DNA of 64,000 bases from Cynocephalus volans. Lineage: Eukaryota > Chordata > Mammalia > Dermoptera > Cynocephalidae. The notes below the pieces were generated by a model. The model ran no database searches. It was given only the letters and a program-made list of their open reading frames with translations, and had not been told where the DNA came from. Shown here piece by piece: positions 52,805 through 63,740 of this stretch. Position 1 is the first letter of the stretch, and each line of letters opens with the position of its first letter. The stretch spans positions 21,241,577 through 21,305,576 of the forward strand of contig NC_084462.1 in the NCBI RefSeq assembly GCF_027409185.1, given 5' to 3'. Made by a program: the position numbers and the translations under genes.

Positions 52805-53345
52805 ATGTTATTGATTTTTTATTTTTGGCTATAAAACAAGTCTTAATACATTTAAAAAGACTAAGATCATAGAAAATTTGTTCTCTGACCACAAAAACAG
52901 AAGGAAATTTAGAAAATTCACAAATGTGTGGAAATTAAGCAACACTCTCCTAAGTAAACAATGGGTAAAAAGAAAAATCACAGGGAAATTAGTACTTTGA
53001 GATAAAAATCAAAGTGCAACGTTTCAAAATTTATAGGAGGCAGGGCTCATGCAGTGCTTAGAGGAAAATTTATCCTTGTAAACACCTAGATTACAAGTAA
53101 GAAAAAATCTCAAATCTGTAATGTAAACTTCTACCTTAAGAAAATAGAAAAAGAATAAACCAAACCAAAAACATAAGTAGGAAATAACAAAGATTACTTC
53201 AGAAATATATGAAATAGGGAATTAAAAAACAATAGAGAAAGCCAACAAAACCAAATTTGATTTCTTTAAAAAGATCAACAAAATTTGCAAACCTTTAGCT
53301 AGATTGACCAAGAAAAAAAGACTGAAATTACTAAAATAAAAGCAG
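52805..53345 (+). mobile_element. L1 ORF2 segment (sense)
   Basis: Contains tgtgtggaaattaagcaaca, gtgcttagaggaaaatttat, tctaccttaagaaaatagaa and gcaaacctttagctagattg, in L1 ORF2 order upstream of the reverse transcriptase core. Broken frame. Confidence 0.75.
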
Positions 53346-53349
53346 GGGC

Positions 53350-54840
53350 ATTATTACATTGTCATTATGGTTTTTTGTGGTGGTAAGATTTACTTTCTTA
53401 TTCTCATGTGCATTTTTGTTCTACCTATAGATTTTGTTCTTTCTTGTGTATTCATGGTAGTGATTATTGTTTTTCGGATTCCAAATTCAGGACTTTCTTG
53501 AGGATTTCTGTAGGGCTGGTCATGTGATGGTGAACTCCCACAGTTTCTCTTTGTCTAGACAACACACTATTTCTCCCTTATTTCTGAAGGATAACCTTGT
53601 TGGGTATAAGTATTCTTGGCTGGCAGTTTTTTTTCTTTTAGTATTTTGAATGTATTATCCCATTTTCTTCTTTCTTCTGTTGAGAAGTCTGCTGTTAGTC
53701 TGATGGGGTTCCTTTGTAGGTGATTTGACACTTTTCTCTTGCAGTAACTTTTAAGATTCTCTCTTTGTCTTTGAGCTTTACCAGTTTGACTGTAATGTGT
53801 CTTGGAGAGGATCTTTTTGGGTTGAACTGTTTGGGGACCTTTGAGCCTCCTGGATCTGAAGGTCAATGTCTCTCCCTATACCTGATAAGTTTTCTGTTAT
53901 TTCATTGAATAGGTTTTCCATGACTTTTCCTTTTTCCTCCCTTTCTGGAACACCTATGATTCAAATGTTTGTGTGCTTAAGGTTGTCTGCTAGCTCTCTT
54001 AGATTTTCTTCATTTTTTAAAATACTTTTTTCCTCTTTTTTTTTGGTCTGACTGGGTTATTTCTAAAAGACTGTCTTTAAGATCAGAAATTCTTCTGCTT
54101 ATTCTAGCCTGCTGCTTAAGCTGTCAGTTGTGCTTTTTATTTTGTTGAGTGAACCTTTCAGTTCCATGAGTTTTGTTACATTCTTTTTTAAGGTATTAAT
54201 CTTTTTGTAAATTTCATCCTTCGTACCCTGGATTTTTTTTCTCATTTCATCGTGTTGTCTGAGTCTTCCTGTTTCTCAGTGAGTTTCTTGAAGATTGTTG
54301 CTTGGCATTCCTTTTCAGTCGTTTCAAGGGTTTCCTTCTCTATAGGGTCTGGTATTTGGGAATTACTGTATTCATTTGATGGTGTCATATTTTCTTTGTT
54401 TTTTGTATTTCTATGTTGATGTCTGGTCATCTGGTAGAGCAGTTGCTTCTTCCATTACTCTGGAGTGGGCTTTGAGGAGAGAGACATACTCTTTTTTTGC
54501 TCTTTTTTTTGTGACTCTCCTTGTGTCAGTGCAGTCGAGTGGTGGGCCACCTGCATGGTGGCTGTGGCTACTGCTGTGGCATTAAGCTGCTTTTGTGGCA
54601 GCTGTGGCTATGGCTATGGTTGTGGTGGGCCACCTGCATGGAAGTGGTGTTTTTGGCCTGCGTTGTTTCTTGCCTGCTTCTGGGAGGGAGTTGCTGCCCT
54701 CAGCTCCTGCCTCAGGACCACAGGTGTGCTCTGTTTCTTGCCTGCTTCTGGGCAGTTGGGGCAGCCCTTGGCTTCTGCCAAAGACATTATTCTTGATCAC
54801 TTAAAAGGCTGTTCTCTTTAGGTTTATACATGCAGCAAGA
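53350..54840 (-). mobile_element. L1 5' region (ORF1-like and 5' UTR, antisense)
   Basis: Contains tctgttgagaagtctgctgt, tagtctgatggggttccttt and ttaagattctctctttgtct in antisense order. At 54540-54790 short repeats (gtggtgggccacctgcatgg twice; tttcttgcctgcttctggg twice) suggest 5' UTR sequence. It abuts a sense ORF2 fragment, so the order is rearranged. Confidence 0.6.
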
Positions 54841-55067
54841 GTGTTGATTAACCATCTAGGCCACCTTGAGTTTGCTTTTGCAATCTAGAGCCATACAGTA
54901 TTGAACAGCTGCTAGGGTTGCAAAAAAGCTGTCCAGAAGATTTCATGAAGAATCTCTAATTGGACTTTTAAAAGCTTCTACTATTTGTTAATCTGAGGGT
55001 GGGAAAACATTTCCACCATATTTTTACCTGCAATACCTATAAGTCTAGGTGGATTCTTTTCTTATCC

Positions 55068-55134
55068 TTTTTTTTTTTTTTTTCTGGCCAGCGTAAGGAT
55101 TGAATTTTGGACCTCGGTGTTATCACCACCATGC
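55068..55134 (-). mobile_element. CYN SINE, 5'-truncated
   Basis: T-run, ctggccagcgtaaggattga, cctcggtgttatcaccacc, then stops early. TSD cttttcttat. Confidence 0.8.
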
Positions 55135-55500
55135 CCTTTTCTTATGGAGACTCCAATTTGCTGAGGTTCCTGGCCTGCCAGGAAGTGGTGTTCCTCAGAA
55201 CCACCTGAGGGCTGGGATCTTGTCTGCTGGGACCCCTCCAGGCTGGTTTTCCTGGGAGGGCCTTGTAGATATCGGATCCATAAGTAAGGTCAACCTTCAT
55301 TCCCTGAAAGTGGCTCATAATATCTGAGTCACTGAGAATCATTCTCAAACAAGACACTTCAGTTAAGGCCTTGGTTGCATAATCAAGTCATCCAATTATG
55401 TCCTGGTTAAATTAAAGCAAGAACAGATTTTTATTGAACCTATACAATGAACCATATCAATGTGGAAAGGACAGAGCCTTGGAATTTATGCTTCTCTTAT

Positions 55501-55683
55501 TTTTAATTAATTAATTATTTATTTTTTAAAAGATGACTAGTAAGGGGATCTTAACCCTTGACTTGGTGTTGTCAGCACCATGCTCACTCATTGAGGTAAC
55601 CGGCCATCCCTATATGGGATCCGGACCTGTGGCCTTGGTGTTATCAAAACCACACTCTCCCGAGTGAGCCACGGGCTGGCCCT
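55501..55683 (-). mobile_element. CYN SINE dimer
   Basis: AT-rich tail, gatgactagtaaggggatct, atccctatatgggatccgga, gagccacgggctggccc. It lies about 220 bp upstream of the FAM220A coding exon. Confidence 0.92.
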
Positions 55684-55904
55684 ATTTTTAAGTATTTTTA
55701 GGAAATACTGCAATAATAAAGTAGTGGGGTTTTTTGTTGTTATGATCACTGATGGATAGGTTATTATTCTTTTTTCTCTCATTTTGTAGGAATCATTCGT
55801 ACCAGAGGTTGTTCAAGTGATCTTATTATTAGGGAATATTTGGTGTGTGTAGATGCTCTTAATACCTTATACCTTCATTGTAAAACTTTGATTATCTTTT
55901 CCAG

Positions 55905-55925
55905 GTTCATATTGAGATCCATTGA
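55905..55925 (+). CDS. SMIM10-like protein, last coding exon segment
   Basis: After the acceptor cttttccag|GTTCAT the sequence reads GTT CAT ATT GAG ATC CAT TGA. Joined to the exon ending at 41332 this adds VHIEIH and a stop at 55923-55925. SMIM10 paralogues end in VHI, so retention of those three residues across the splice junction supports both the splice and the frame. The extra EIH before the stop is a small C-terminal extension. The stop lies 59 nt before the FAM220A start codon in the same exon. Confidence 0.75.
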   Translation, partial: VHIEIH

Positions 55926-55984
55926 AGGTCCTCCCCTGACTGGCAAAGGTGTGACCTCAGGCTCCTTACTCAAAGACACAAAGC

Positions 55985-56719
55985 ATGAGGGAAGGGAGAG
56001 GGGCTCTTGGCACCTGCCTGGCAAAAGTGAAGGATGACAGAGGAGAAGACTTGGACACATTATCCTGTAGCCTTAAGAAAAGAACACAGAAGGGGAGCCC
56101 TTGTTCACCTGATAAACCTTCCTGGATGAATAAGCCTGTGAATGATGTAAATGGAGATTCACACAATGAGGTGCTATCATTGGAAACGAAAGATGATCTG
56201 AATGAGGCTGACCTCTTGCTTCACAATGGCAGCAAAGTGCGCCCATATTTGAAAGAATCAATAAGAAGAAATTCAGCTTCAGCAGCCACTCTGAGCAAAG
56301 CTGTGGGTCTGTTCTCTGCTCCTGCAGAAGAGCATTTTGCTGGGGTGCCCTTCAGTGTCGGGGAAGCTCTATGGAGGGACTGTCTGGGAAGAGGGCCCAA
56401 GGCCTCAGACAGCCACAGAGGACAGCGCGCTGAAGGAGAACCTTGGGTGTTTGGACTGCCATATCACCAAAAACTGTTGGAAATGGGGATTTTAAAGGAT
56501 GGACCACTAAGTCCTTTTCTTGAGGGGCGAGGCTCTGAGTTGGAACTGTCTTGCCTGCGTTCTGTCCTGTTTGCAATGCTGCACACACATCCAGAAGTAC
56601 TCCTGAATGATGAGACCAAATGTGTTTCCCTTGACTGGTTAAAGCCCATGTTTTCAGAGCAAAGAACAGAATACAAGAAAATGCTTTCAAGTATAAAAAG
56701 TACCTCAAATGGTCTGTAG
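55985..56719 (+). CDS. FAM220A: FAM220A (SIPAR), STAT3-interacting repressor
   Basis: This is an intronless 244-residue frame beginning MREGRGALGTCLAKVKDD and ending SSIKSTSNGL. It is recognisable as FAM220A, known as SIPAR, which binds phosphorylated STAT3 and promotes its dephosphorylation, damping STAT3 transcription. Conserved blocks visible here are SWMNKPV (residues 46-52), the Ser/Ala-rich NSASAAT...VGLFSAP segment (about 96-112) and the C-terminal HPEVLL...LDWLKPMFS (202-224). No signal peptide or membrane segment is seen. The human protein is about 259 residues, so this copy is slightly shorter but has no frameshift or internal stop. The start has A at -3 (aagcATGa) and corresponds to the known FAM220A start. 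The same exon encodes the end of an upstream SMIM10-like ORF, so translation would need leaky scanning, reinitiation or an alternative transcript. Confidence 0.93.
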   Translation: MREGRGALGTCLAKVKDDRGEDLDTLSCSLKKRTQKGSPCSPDKPSWMNKPVNDVNGDSHNEVLSLETKDDLNEADLLLHNGSKVRPYLKESIRRNSASAATLSKAVGLFSAPAEEHFAGVPFSVGEALWRDCLGRGPKASDSHRGQRAEGEPWVFGLPYHQKLLEMGILKDGPLSPFLEGRGSELELSCLRSVLFAMLHTHPEVLLNDETKCVSLDWLKPMFSEQRTEYKKMLSSIKSTSNGL

Positions 56720-58920
56720 ATAAAACTGGGGTTACTGGTTCTATGACCTTTTAAATTAGCAAATCTGTTATGCCATAGTTAAGGTACAAGCAGAATAATA
56801 AAAATAGATTAATTTTTAAAATTATCTTAGAATAATTTCTTTCACATTAAACCTAGATGCAAGTCCCAATTTCCAATGCAGCTGCTAAGTCTCTGCTTTG
56901 GTTTGTATGACCAGACAAATTTAAGTCGAGTTTAAACTCAGAAAAAACTGGTTGATGTGGAAGGAAATTTTTGAGCATGTTTTAAATTGTGCTTGAAAGA
57001 CATTCAGAATTGGGAAACCTTTTTAGGAGAATACTGATATATCCTGTATAAATATCCAATTAGAATGTAACGATTTAACATGAAGTTCAATACCCATTTT
57101 AAAGGGCTACTGTCCCAGATACTGTCTGTCTCTTCAGCTTGTCTCTGATCACCTAATGGAAGTGAATATTTGTAAAGTCAACCCTGCTGTACTTTTATGA
57201 AGCCTTGCTGAGTTTACAGAGAACTGTTGCCATTTCTGCATTTTGTAGAATAATTTTGGTGTGCAGCAAAATTTGTTTTCTTACACCCCTTTCCTTCCAC
57301 TTGAGATGTGATTTAGATGGAGGCCCTATGGTGAAAGTTGCAATATTAAACTTACCTTTAGAATAATCCTTTCTCAAACTAGGAACACTAGTAGTGTTAC
57401 CTTAAATAAAAATGAACTTGAGACTATTTGAGGTAGCTCAGTTACAAAGAAGCAATTCAAGTATTTCCCTTATAAAATCTCCCAGGTCTAGGGATTGTTT
57501 CTTTTACACCAAGATTTTTCTGAGGTAACTCCTTTTTATTGTTTGTTGATAACTTTAATAAAGATAAAGGTCATTTAAGAGTAAGTTTTTAAGGACTCCC
57601 AAAGTGAGACTTAAAATAGCCATTTTGGGGGATTATTGATTGTATATATCAGTTAATATTGTGTGCTAAATTACTATGCCATGTGCTATTTTAGTGCTTT
57701 GGGAAAATGAATAATCTGTTCTTTAGCATAATAAACATGTCTTATTTTATGTGTGTAGTCTTGCTTTTCCTTGTCTTTTTATTAATGCTGCTGTCTTCCA
57801 AATACTTCAAAATCTTGTAGCACCAAAGTAGGTTTCTGATGCAGAAAACTAGAAGCAGAGCTTGAAAAACAAAATGTAAAGCTAGATCGGAACCCAACTC
57901 TTGCTTTCCTCCCAAGATAAAATGAAGTAGTGTGTTGTGATCCTTTGCGGTGGATGGAGCTCATAGAGTTCCTCAGTCTGAGGCTGCAAAACAAACCGTC
58001 TCCAACCAGTCTAAATGACACGATTGAGCAATTAAAGTGAACAGACACTCCCTTTTGGTGTCACTGATGGATTGTGAAATGAGATGGAGACACTTTTTAA
58101 AATGGGAACTGTTTTCTTGTCAAACCCCCTTTTTTAAAAAAACTAAGTTTATTCCTTTGAGATGGAACTTTCCATGACTCATCAACTGTTTTGTTTCCTT
58201 TGTTTTGTAAATTGCAAGTATATAAATGTTCAAACTGTTGGAAAGAAAAAGTACAGAATCCCCTACTTAGCATCAAATGCTAAATTAATACATTGGAAAT
58301 GTTATATGGTGCCTTTTCTAAAAGCAGGTTTGAGGAAAAGTTCACAATCAGTTTCTTCACATTAATATTTGTATACACATATACTTCAGTGTAATTTTTC
58401 CCTTTGGTGTACTGTGCTGTGTTCCTGTCTGAAGATGCCCTCTCCTGTGGAAAGTCCTGGGAAAGAGAGGTGACAGCCCAGAAGAAACTGATGATAAATG
58501 TACCATATAAAGTTTCATGACTGCAAAAGAAGGCTTTCTACAAACATTTTTATTTTTGAGGCAATTAGTACAGAAATGAGCTATTTCAGATAAATTACAT
58601 TTTTATGATTGAATTATAAAAGGGATCACTCATTTGAAATAGTATTTTGTATTATTTTGGCAATGAAAACCAAGGGAAGCTTGTTTTAAAAGAACTGCAG
58701 TTCTTTACATGCATTTTCTTTTTGCCTTTCTGGATTCTGCTCTTAGGGTTGAACAACACAATTATTTTAAATTTAGAAACAATGCATAGTGCAAAATAGG
58801 ACTTGGTTATTCACATTTGGAAATCAAATTTCCCTTTTTTTTTTTTTCTCTGAATTTGTGATAAATGGTGAGGTCTTGATATGATGAAGTTGCAAGCCAA
58901 TAAAGAATAAAAAGTAAATT
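56720..58920 (+). promoter_or_regulatory. FAM220A: FAM220A 3' UTR with candidate polyadenylation sites
   Basis: AATAAA occurs soon after the stop, again near 57557, at 57730-57735 and at 58899-58904. The 57730 site is followed by a GT-rich stretch (ttatgtgtgtag), so cleavage near 57750 is the best candidate. The 58899 site could serve a longer form. The sequence is AT-rich with no other ORF of note. Confidence 0.55.
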
Positions 58921-59084
58921 AAGAAACGAATTACTTCAAAGCATGAAATGAGGCAACTTTCCTCTCACTTCATGAGTCAAAAAATTTATTGGGGATGACT
59001 TTTGGTATTATCTTCTATACTGGTTTGGAGCAAACCTGGAATATCAACACCAAACCTGAGGTTCAACTATAGCAACAATGTTGC

Positions 59085-59290
59085 CAGCTACCCTCTAGAG
59101 AAATTTCTGGCCACATCCAGGCAAGGGATGGAGCCAGCTGATGCAGGGTCAGGGTCCCTGAGAAGGGGCCATGGGCCTTAGCCCCGCCACCACCCCAGCC
59201 CCACATCCAGGCAAGCAACAGAGCCAGCTGATGCAGTTGGGGAGGGGTCCTGAGATGGTGGCCATGGGCCTTAGCCCCGCCCCCTCCCAC
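59085..59290 (+). repeat. Two-unit tandem repeat, possibly VNTR-related
   Basis: ccacatccaggcaag... ggagccagctgatgcag... ggccatgggccttagccccg occurs twice (from about 59112 and 59200). Similarity to the 98-bp VNTR units is suggestive but weak. Confidence 0.65.
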
Positions 59291-59439
59291 AACCAGATCT
59301 TAGGAAGTACTTACCACGTGTGTGTATTTGGGATGTGTGACTTATCTGCTCATATCCTTCACCAAATTTCTACTTAGATTTTTCTAACTCATTTTTAAGA
59401 GGTTTTTTTTTGCAATAAGGATGTTAATCTTTGTGTGTA

Positions 59440-59632
59440 TAAAGAAAAAAAGTAGAATAATGGTTACTAGAGGCTGGGAGGGGCAAGGGTGGGGGGAGGG
59501 GGAGGTGAACTAATGGGGGCAAAACTATGCTATCTACCGTTAAGTGAATCATTGTGCAGTATATGCATATATTGAAACAACACACTCCCCCACAAAAATA
59601 AATATAAATAAAAAATTTTTAAAAACTTGCAT
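59440..59632 (+). mobile_element. L1 3' end
   Basis: Contains taatggttactagaggctgg, a G-rich stretch and an ending aataaatataaataaaaaat, an L1 3' UTR and tail. Confidence 0.6.
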
Positions 59633-59637
59633 TTTAG

Positions 59638-59937
59638 GGCTGGCCTGTGGCTCACTCGGGAGAGTGCGGTGCTGATAACACCAAGGCCACGGGTTCGGAT
59701 CCCATATACGGATGGCCGGTTTGCTCACTGGCTGAGCGTGGTGCTGACAATACCAAGTCAAGGGTTGAGATCCCCTTACCGGTCATCTTTTAAAAAAAAA
59801 AAAAAAAAAAAAAAAGATCCTATATAGGGATGGACGGTTGCTCCCTGGCTGACCGTGGTGCTGACAACACCAAGCCAAGGGTTAAGATTCCTTTACCGGT
59901 CATCTTTTTAAAACAAATTAAAAAATAAAAATAAAAA
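59638..59937 (+). mobile_element. CYN SINE trimer
   Basis: Left unit gggctggcctgtggctcact; middle unit gatggccggtttgctcactg to ccggtcatctttt; A24; then a third unit gatggacggttgctccctgg to ccggtcatctttttaaaa and a tail. One TSD (aaaacttgcatttt) encloses all three, so it inserted as one molecule. Confidence 0.88.
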
Positions 59938-61617
59938 CTTGCATTTTTAAATAGGTCATTCGCATATGACTTGATTTTATAATAGAATGCAAGATAGGCA
60001 TTATAGAGCTTAGTGTAAATCTCTGTGTTTAAAAATTCATATAGGCCGTTTACTATGCTATAATTTCACACAAACTAAGAAATGTGGGGTAGAATTCTCT
60101 CTACATATTTCATAGATAATTTTTAGTTTCTCCTTTTAAAACTTTCCGAGCACAAGAAATAGAATTAAGAACCTCCTGGATGGTGTTTATGAACTCAGAG
60201 CTGGAAACTGCTTATGGAAGTTTTGAAATACGTCTTATCCAAATGATATATGTACAATGTAAAAATTTGAAATCAGAAGACTAAGATTTAATTCTTACTA
60301 GATGAATTTAATGACTGCTTCTATTTGGCCCCCGTTTGCTTCCGAAATGTTATCTCTTCTTTCCCCCAAATACAATATTCTTATCAAGAGTCAATCAGAT
60401 TAATTTTTAAAAACAGCTGTTTACTTTCAGTTGCACTTCTAACTCTGCAAACTACTCATTGAGTGCTACATATTTGTGTGGCAAAAATTTGGAAAAGGTT
60501 TGTTTTCAAAGGTGCTTAAACTTTATAGGATAAACTTCCTTTTTGTGAAACAAATGGTCTTGCTTTATTAAGCCATATCAAGACTTTGTTTTAACAAAAG
60601 TGTTTTGGTTGAGGTGGGAGGGCGTGTCAGTGCCCTGCTAAGCCAGGTGTGCATGTGGTCATCTTCATAGCATGGCTTGTTGGGTCTGAGGAGTCTTTAA
60701 GCACTGTGTTTTCTTCCATTAAACATCAGTTATGTAAGGGAGCAAGAGCAGACATTGCTGCAGTTTTGCTTTGGTTGTATTTTTTGAGTAGATTCTTTAT
60801 AGCTAATCTTTTTAATTGCTTAGGTATATAGCAATATAAGAATTTTTCTAGGGTAGCTGTGCCTCACCGCAGTATAAGCAGAATGGAATTCTCCAATTAA
60901 CTGTTCAATGCTTTTAGTTTTTTTAAGGAAGCAGACTTAGCCTGTTTTCCTTTCCCCTGTCTGCCTACTACAAGTTCTGATTCTTCTATCAGAAAACAAA
61001 TGAGTAATTTGTTTGAAGATTGGGAAGTAGGCTCTGTATTCTAACTCTGAAAGCGTATCTTTTGTTACAGCAAGTTTACAACACTCTGCTGTTGCTTATT
61101 TCAGATGCCTTGGAAAAAGCCTCATGTCTATGTTCCTTTGGCTGAAGTCGCATAGCTGCCTCTTTTCAGCGGAGTTCTCAGATGTCTTGAAAATTCTGGA
61201 ACTTTGTAGGACATCTAAGGGGATATCATACCTAGGACATAAGTACATACATATGATTCAGTGTAGGGAAAGCACTGTTCCTTGTCATGGCCCCCCTCCC
61301 TAACACTTGATAAAGACTCATACCTGTTCCAGAAAACCTATTGTACGAGGGTGAGCTGAGAAAAGTGGGGGTTGGTTTATTTTAAATGCAGACACTTTGT
61401 GCTATATGTGGTAGGACCAAACATATACATGTCTGAATTCATTTAGAAATAAATGAATTTCCAGCCTTGTGCTGTGGTACCTTTGGAAGAGTAGGTCGAG
61501 GTAGATTTTGCATCTGTTGCTATATCCAGGTGAATGGCAGGCAGGGTTCATTGTTAATAATCACATTTCCTACTACACTGTGTAAAAGCAAGGTTTGGCA
61601 AATACATGAATTTATTT

Positions 61618-61689
61618 TCCTTTTTTTCTTCATCTCTGGCTAGTACAGGGATCTTGGTGTTATCAGCACCTGAACTAACCGGCCAGCCC
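61618..61689 (-). mobile_element. CYN SINE, internally deleted
   Basis: ctggctagtacagggatctt, ggtgttatcagcacc, gaactaaccggccagccc; the T-arm/anticodon interval is shortened. Confidence 0.8.
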
Positions 61690-61702
61690 AAATATGTGGA
61701 TT

Positions 61703-61789
61703 TATGGCAGCTGGCCAGCCTGGGGATCCAAACCCTTGACCTTGGTGCTACAAGGCTGCGCTCTATCTAACTGAACCAACTGACCAGCT
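61703..61789 (-). mobile_element. CYN SINE monomer next to another
   Basis: ggcagctggccagcctgggg ... gaaccaactgaccagc. TSD-like atatg(a/t)ggattta / atatgaatttta repeats on both sides of both copies. Confidence 0.83.
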
Positions 61790-62770
61790 ATATGAATTTT
61801 AAAATGTTTAAACATTTGGAATTTCCATGAAAATCAGCTTTTTTCCTATACTAGGGATTCTATAACAGGAATATCTTGACCAGACCCCTCACTTTGGTTC
61901 CATGTTAAAACTGTGCATTTGAATTGAACATATTAGAGACTCTGTCACTGTTGTCCTGCCTCTAAAAAGCAGTCTGGGAGATCAGAATCAGCCATGTTAA
62001 GATTTGCATCATTTACGTGGTGAATATTATACCAAAAATTACTTTATTTTTCTGCCAGCTTCCTGTGGGGAGCAACAAGTTTGTCTTTTGACCACAAAAG
62101 CAGTAGGATTCAGCTTTCAGATCTGACCTGGATGATGTGTGAATTTTGCCCTTTAATAATCATTCATAACCAGTTGGAAAAGGTGGTTTTGGTTTTGGTT
62201 TGTTGTAGGGGATCTGGAAAAAGTGATGCTTAAAACTAGGGCTTAAATCCTGTCAAGGCGCCCGTCTTTCCCAGTGGGAAAAATGCATTACCTTTTTCAT
62301 AGTTTATATATGTTGATACTGCTATTAACATGAAGAAATCTGGTTTTTCTCTTAATATCTATTAAAATCAGTATAGGGCTTTTTTAAAAAGGTAACTTAT
62401 TTTTGAAGCTATTGGGGCATGTACATATTTCATCTTAAATTGGCAGATGAGGTCAAGTGTAGTATGAAAATGTGGAAAACTCCCACCTCCCTCTGAAGGT
62501 GATCACAGAAGCAGGCTCCCGGGGGTGGGATGCGACCGGCCCCAACAGTGTGTGTTTAGTGAATCTCAGAGTAATTATGTAGCTGCTTAATTGGGGGGAA
62601 TGGGTGAGGTTAGGAAACAAGCCCCTGCGTCTGTCCACGTGAGGCTCACATTCGCCACAAGAGGGAGCCACGTGTCCACTGAGGGAGCGTGCTGCTTCAG
62701 GAAGGCGCAGTATTTTTTCCTGGTTATTTTGTTTCTCCAAATTTTTAAGCAAAAATTAACATTAAAAAGC

Positions 62771-62852
62771 CTAGCCGGTTAGCTCAGTTGGTTAGAGCGT
62801 GGTGCTGATGACACCAAAGTCCGCGGTTTGATCCCTGTACTGGCTAAGAAAA
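62771..62852 (+). mobile_element. CYN SINE monomer (most tRNA-Ile-like)
   Basis: agccggttagctcagttggt, tagagcgtggtgctgatgac, ending gtactggct. Acceptor and anticodon stems still pair and the anticodon position reads GAT (Ile), but the T-stem is broken and an A-rich tail with TSD-like aattaac flanks follows. Confidence 0.82.
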
Positions 62853-63505
62853 AAGAATTAACGTAAAAATACTGGATTTAATTCAATTCAGCGTGGTTTG
62901 TTAACCTCAGTGAGTGTAACGTATCACACCTTACGAGATTGTAATTCTTTAATTCAATACCCAGAGATGGTGCTTGAAAGCAAGAAGATAAATGCGTTAG
63001 AAAAATTAAATGTTGTGGGGTTTTTGTGTTTATGTTTTATTTTGGAGAGTGACTTTCTGTAACGAACCACATTTTCACACTGCATCTAGGAGAGCAGTAG
63101 TTTTACTCAGAGCGGGCCTGTAGAGTTTTCCCTTCTGCCCGAGGCTGTCCATAGTCTCCCAGGGTTGTGAGCTGCAAAGGGCCCCTTCAGCACCAGGGTG
63201 GGCTTGCACTGATTCAGGGGGTCCATAGAGGGCTCCTCCTGAGGCTGTTCTTTGGTGTGAGAGTCTCTTGGAGACCCTTTAAGGGAACCTTGCCACACAG
63301 AACAAGTTAATTTTTCACTACGGAAATGACATTTTTAAATTTCTTTCGGGGCTTGCAGTGAAATATTCTTAAAATGGAGGAATCTATTAAAACATTGACT
63401 GCTATTGTTCCATAACATCAATGAATTATTGCTCTTTCCAACACATTTTTGTAAAAGATCTATCAGGGAAAAATTTTTTTAAAGGATACATTGAGATAAG
63501 AGAGT

Positions 63506-63509
<4 letters not shown>

Positions 63510-63586
<77 letters not shown>

Positions 63587-63740
63587 TAAAGATGACCGGT
63601 AAGGGGATCTCAACCCTTGGCTTGGTGTTGTCAGCACCACGCTCAGCCAGTGAGCAAACCGGCCATCCCTATATAGGATCCAAACCCGTGGCCTTGGTGT
63701 TATCAGCACCGCACTCTACCGAGTGAGCCACGGGCCGGCC
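63510..63740 (-). mobile_element. CYN SINE dimer with (TA)n expansion
   Basis: (TA)30 at 63510-63569, T19, gatgaccggtaaggggatct, atccctatataggatccaaa, gagccacgggccggcc. The TSD gagagtatacata lies outside the (TA)n, so the microsatellite grew from the tail. Confidence 0.9.

Noticed and set aside
53567-53866. 99-codon minus-strand ORF
   Set aside because: The sequence fits the L1 ORF1-like region in antisense orientation; it is a repeat remnant, not a host gene.
62771-62852. Possible functional tRNA-Ile gene
   Set aside because: The cloverleaf is partly intact and the anticodon position reads GAT, but the T-stem does not pair, an A-rich tail follows and TSD-like flanks are present. It is a SINE monomer.
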